The position numbers and the translations under genes were made by a program. A stretch of DNA of 6,288 nucleotides from a bacterium. GTDB lineage: Archaea; Thermoproteota; Nitrososphaeria; Nitrososphaerales; CADDZS01. Location: assembly GCA_027310845.1 (NCBI GenBank), contig DAIDAB010000116.1:267-6554 (forward strand). Reading direction: 5' to 3'. This document shows positions 5,029 to 6,288 of the stretch, in pieces. Each line of letters starts with the position of its first letter. The stretch's first letter is position 1. The notes below the pieces were generated by a model. That model had not been told where the DNA came from, did not search any database, and saw only the letters and a list, made by a program, of their open reading frames with translations.

Positions 5029-5970
5029 CTAAATATCTAGAATCGCCTTTAGCCCCTTGCACCTGTTTCTTATCGTCACTTCGGTAACACTTGCCGCATC
5101 CGCCAAGTCCTTCTGTGTCTTGTTATCATTTTCAACGACACATGCAAGGTAAAGCGCAGCTGCCGCAAGGCCCATTGGATCCTTCCCTGCAGACGTACGA
5201 GTCTCCCCCGCGCGCCTAAGAATTTCGAGTGCCCTCCTCTGCGTCCGTTCCTTTACTCTTGCCTTGCTTGCGATTCTGGAAACACACTTCGCCGGGTCTA
5301 CAACGGGCATTGTGAGATTCAATTCTTTGAACAATAGACGATAAGATCGCGCCAGATCCTTCTTCTTGATGATGCTAATTGCCGCAATATCTTTGAGCGT
5401 CCTCGGCGTATCTGTATCTCTGCACGCCGCATAGAGAGATGCTGCGATGATCGCTGAGATCGACCTCCCACGAATCAGTCCGAGATCGAGCGCCTTCCTA
5501 TAAATGTAGGCAGCTTTTTCGATCACGGCATCATTAACATTCAATTTGTCAACTAGCCTATCAAGCTCGGTGAACGCCTGCCTTTTGTTGCGATCTACAG
5601 ACTCATGAACCTGGCTTCTTCCATCCCACGTTCGAAGCCTCTCTATCGTCCCCCTCATTGATGTCGAAAGCGATTTGCCAGAAGCGTCCCTGTTCTCTTT
5701 CCCAATGGTGGTCGCAAGCCCCATGTCGTGCATCGCGAGGCTTGATGGGAGTCCAGTGTGAGCGCGTTGATTAGTCTCTTCAGATGAGAATGCGCGCCAT
5801 TCCAGCCCTCTGTCCTCTATCCTTTCCTTGACGACGTACCCGCAGTTGCTGCAAAAGAGCTCTCCACCTGAAGTGTCTGCGACCATGGGTCCCCTTGCGC
5901 ATCTAGGGCAGCGATCAACCAATCGCTCCGTTCTCTTGAGGCTAGCATAGTTTTTGTTCTCAATGCTCAT
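5029..5970 (-). CDS. tfb: Transcription initiation factor B (TFB)
   Basis: At 313 residues this is a full-length archaeal TFB. The N-terminal zinc ribbon has C21-x2-C24 and C40-x2-C43. The B-reader/linker follows (EDRGLEWRAFSSEE, 52-65, then a Gly/Ser-rich stretch to about 105). Two cyclin-fold repeats cover roughly 125-215 and 220-310, and the second holds the helix-turn-helix that reads the BRE (KTQKDLADAASVTEVTIRNR, 284-303). TFB bridges TBP on the TATA box to RNA polymerase and helps open the start site. The start is ATG at 5970, supported by an SD, AGGTGAT, 6 bases upstream. The gene lies downstream of the AAA ATPase gene on the same strand with 121 bases between. Many archaea of this group carry several TFB genes, so this may be one of a set. 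No key residue is missing. Confidence 0.95.
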   Translation of the reverse strand: MSIENKNYASLKRTERLVDRCPRCARGPMVADTSGGELFCSNCGYVVKERIEDRGLEWRAFSSEETNQRAHTGLPSSLAMHDMGLATTIGKENRDASGKSLSTSMRGTIERLRTWDGRSQVHESVDRNKRQAFTELDRLVDKLNVNDAVIEKAAYIYRKALDLGLIRGRSISAIIAASLYAACRDTDTPRTLKDIAAISIIKKKDLARSYRLLFKELNLTMPVVDPAKCVSRIASKARVKERTQRRALEILRRAGETRTSAGKDPMGLAAAALYLACVVENDNKTQKDLADAASVTEVTIRNRCKGLKAILDI

Positions 5971-5976
5971 TTCAAT

Positions 5977-5983
5977 ATCACCT
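5977..5983 (-). promoter_or_regulatory. Strong Shine-Dalgarno of tfb
   Basis: The minus strand reads AGGTGAT, complementary to the archaeal 16S rRNA 3' end, with a 6-base spacer before the ATG at 5970. It is the only strong SD I found among the genes here, and it fixes the tfb start. Confidence 0.7.
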
Positions 5984-5996
5984 GAACTTCTTCAGG
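5981..5996 (-). promoter_or_regulatory. Hairpin masking the tfb Shine-Dalgarno
   Basis: In the mRNA, CCUGAA (5996-5991) pairs with UUCAGG (5986-5981) around the tetraloop GAAG. Two G-U pairs can extend the stem on the outside, through 5997-5998 and 5979-5980. The AGG of the SD is in the 3' arm, so folding would limit ribosome access to tfb. Confidence 0.45.
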
Positions 5997-6091
5997 CACG
6001 TAGCCAAGGTCGCTTTCTCCATCACCACAGCGATAATCCGGCAAGTAGTTCCCGTTTCTTACGGCGTGCTTACTCTCTTTCTTCTCTGGCC

Positions 6092-6288
6092 TTACCTATA
6101 ATAGGAAACTGCAACCCTTTGGGCAGGTTTGCCTTCCCTCGAACTCTTGACTTTGCGGATTGCATCCTCAAAGTGCTTCATAGTCACGACTGCTTCTGTT
6201 GCATGCTTCTTCGCATCCTCCGGCTTTGGATAGGCGGCGAGGAATTCTTGGAGCACGAGCGAAAGTGCAGTATTGACTACTGCAGTAA
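6092..6288 (-). CDS. C-terminal end of an AAA+ ATPase, probably Cdc48/VCP-like (partial)
   Basis: The last 64 codons of a gene entering from the right edge, ending in TAA at 6094-6092. The visible part is the helical lid and tail: a helix (VVNTALSLVLQEF), a PKPEDAKKHATEA stretch, then VTMKHFEDAIRKVKSS, which matches the final helix of Cdc48/p97-type ATPases (VTM-x-HFE-x-A-x-x-x-V pattern), and a short tail ending VSYYR. Cdc48 proteins are hexameric ATP-driven unfoldases that feed the proteasome and remodel complexes. The ATPase motifs themselves are outside the window, so the call rests on the lid alone, and another Cdc48-related ATPase is possible. tfb follows on the same strand after 121 bases. 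Confidence 0.7.
   Translation of the reverse strand, partial: TAVVNTALSLVLQEFLAAYPKPEDAKKHATEAVVTMKHFEDAIRKVKSSREGKPAQRVAVSYYR
6095..6104 (-). promoter_or_regulatory. Possible TATA box of tfb inside the ATPase 3' end
   Basis: The minus strand reads CTATTATAGG over the last codons of the ATPase gene. Initiation about 26 bases downstream, near 6073, would give tfb a leader of about 100 bases that includes the hairpin and SD. tfb could otherwise be co-transcribed with the ATPase gene. Confidence 0.33.

Larger units (their letters stand above)
5967..6095 (-). other. 42-codon open frame overlapping the tfb start, no standard start codon at its head
   Basis: On the minus strand a frame runs from just after TAG (6098-6096) to TGA at 5969-5967, overlapping the tfb ATG as ATGA. 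The peptide looks natural (RNGNYLPDYRCGDGESDLGY then VPEEVQVILK), but the only usual start near its head is TTG at 6044, giving 25 residues. It is the -1 frame relative to the end of the AAA ATPase gene. It may be a short coupled upstream ORF of tfb, a frameshift extension, or chance. Confidence 0.25.

Noticed and set aside
1..6288. CRISPR array, insertion sequence or defence system
   Set aside because: There are no regularly spaced direct repeats, transposase motifs, terminal repeats with target duplications or known defence domains.

Overview
The window looks like chromosomal DNA from an archaeon, most likely a member of the Nitrososphaeria (Thaumarchaeota) or a close relative. It encodes a TATA-binding protein (TBP), a transcription factor B (TFB), a divergent FtsZ and the C-terminus of what looks like a Cdc48-type AAA ATPase. 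Several genes have TATA-like boxes about 30-45 bases upstream of their start codons and no Shine-Dalgarno (SD) sequence, and GTG or TTG starts are used. The lineage call rests on remembered similarity of the TBP to thaumarchaeal sequences and was not checked by a search.

Layout. 1-804 (minus) is the first 268 codons of a UbiD-family decarboxylase whose 3' end lies outside the window. 880-2184 (minus) is a 12-helix major facilitator transporter of the metabolite:H+ symporter type. It is preceded, in the same frame and separated only by a stop and one Leu codon, by a 33-codon hydrophobic mini-ORF (2188-2289) that shares its promoter. A perfect 9-bp hairpin and a TATA box sit between the transporter and the UbiD gene. 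2331-2743 is mostly non-coding, with one short inverted repeat and one doubtful 44-codon ORF. 2744-3775 (plus) is ftsZ. 3776-4380 holds several hairpins and one doubtful small minus-strand ORF. 4381-4941 (plus) is tbp, and it converges on tfb (5029-5970, minus). Upstream of tfb, in the same direction, is the end of the AAA ATPase gene (6092-6288).

How the parts relate. TBP and TFB are the two promoter-recognition factors of archaeal RNA polymerase, and here they lie tail to tail. FtsZ is a tubulin-like GTPase. The transporter and UbiD genes plausibly form a small uptake and (de)carboxylation module for an organic or aromatic acid. The substrate cannot be read from the sequence.

The most interesting regulatory signal is the tfb leader. 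It has the only strong SD motif I found, and the AGG of that motif is buried in a hairpin. The same stretch lies inside a 42-codon open frame that overlaps the tfb start by ATGA. I see no CRISPR array, tRNA, rRNA, insertion sequence or defence system.
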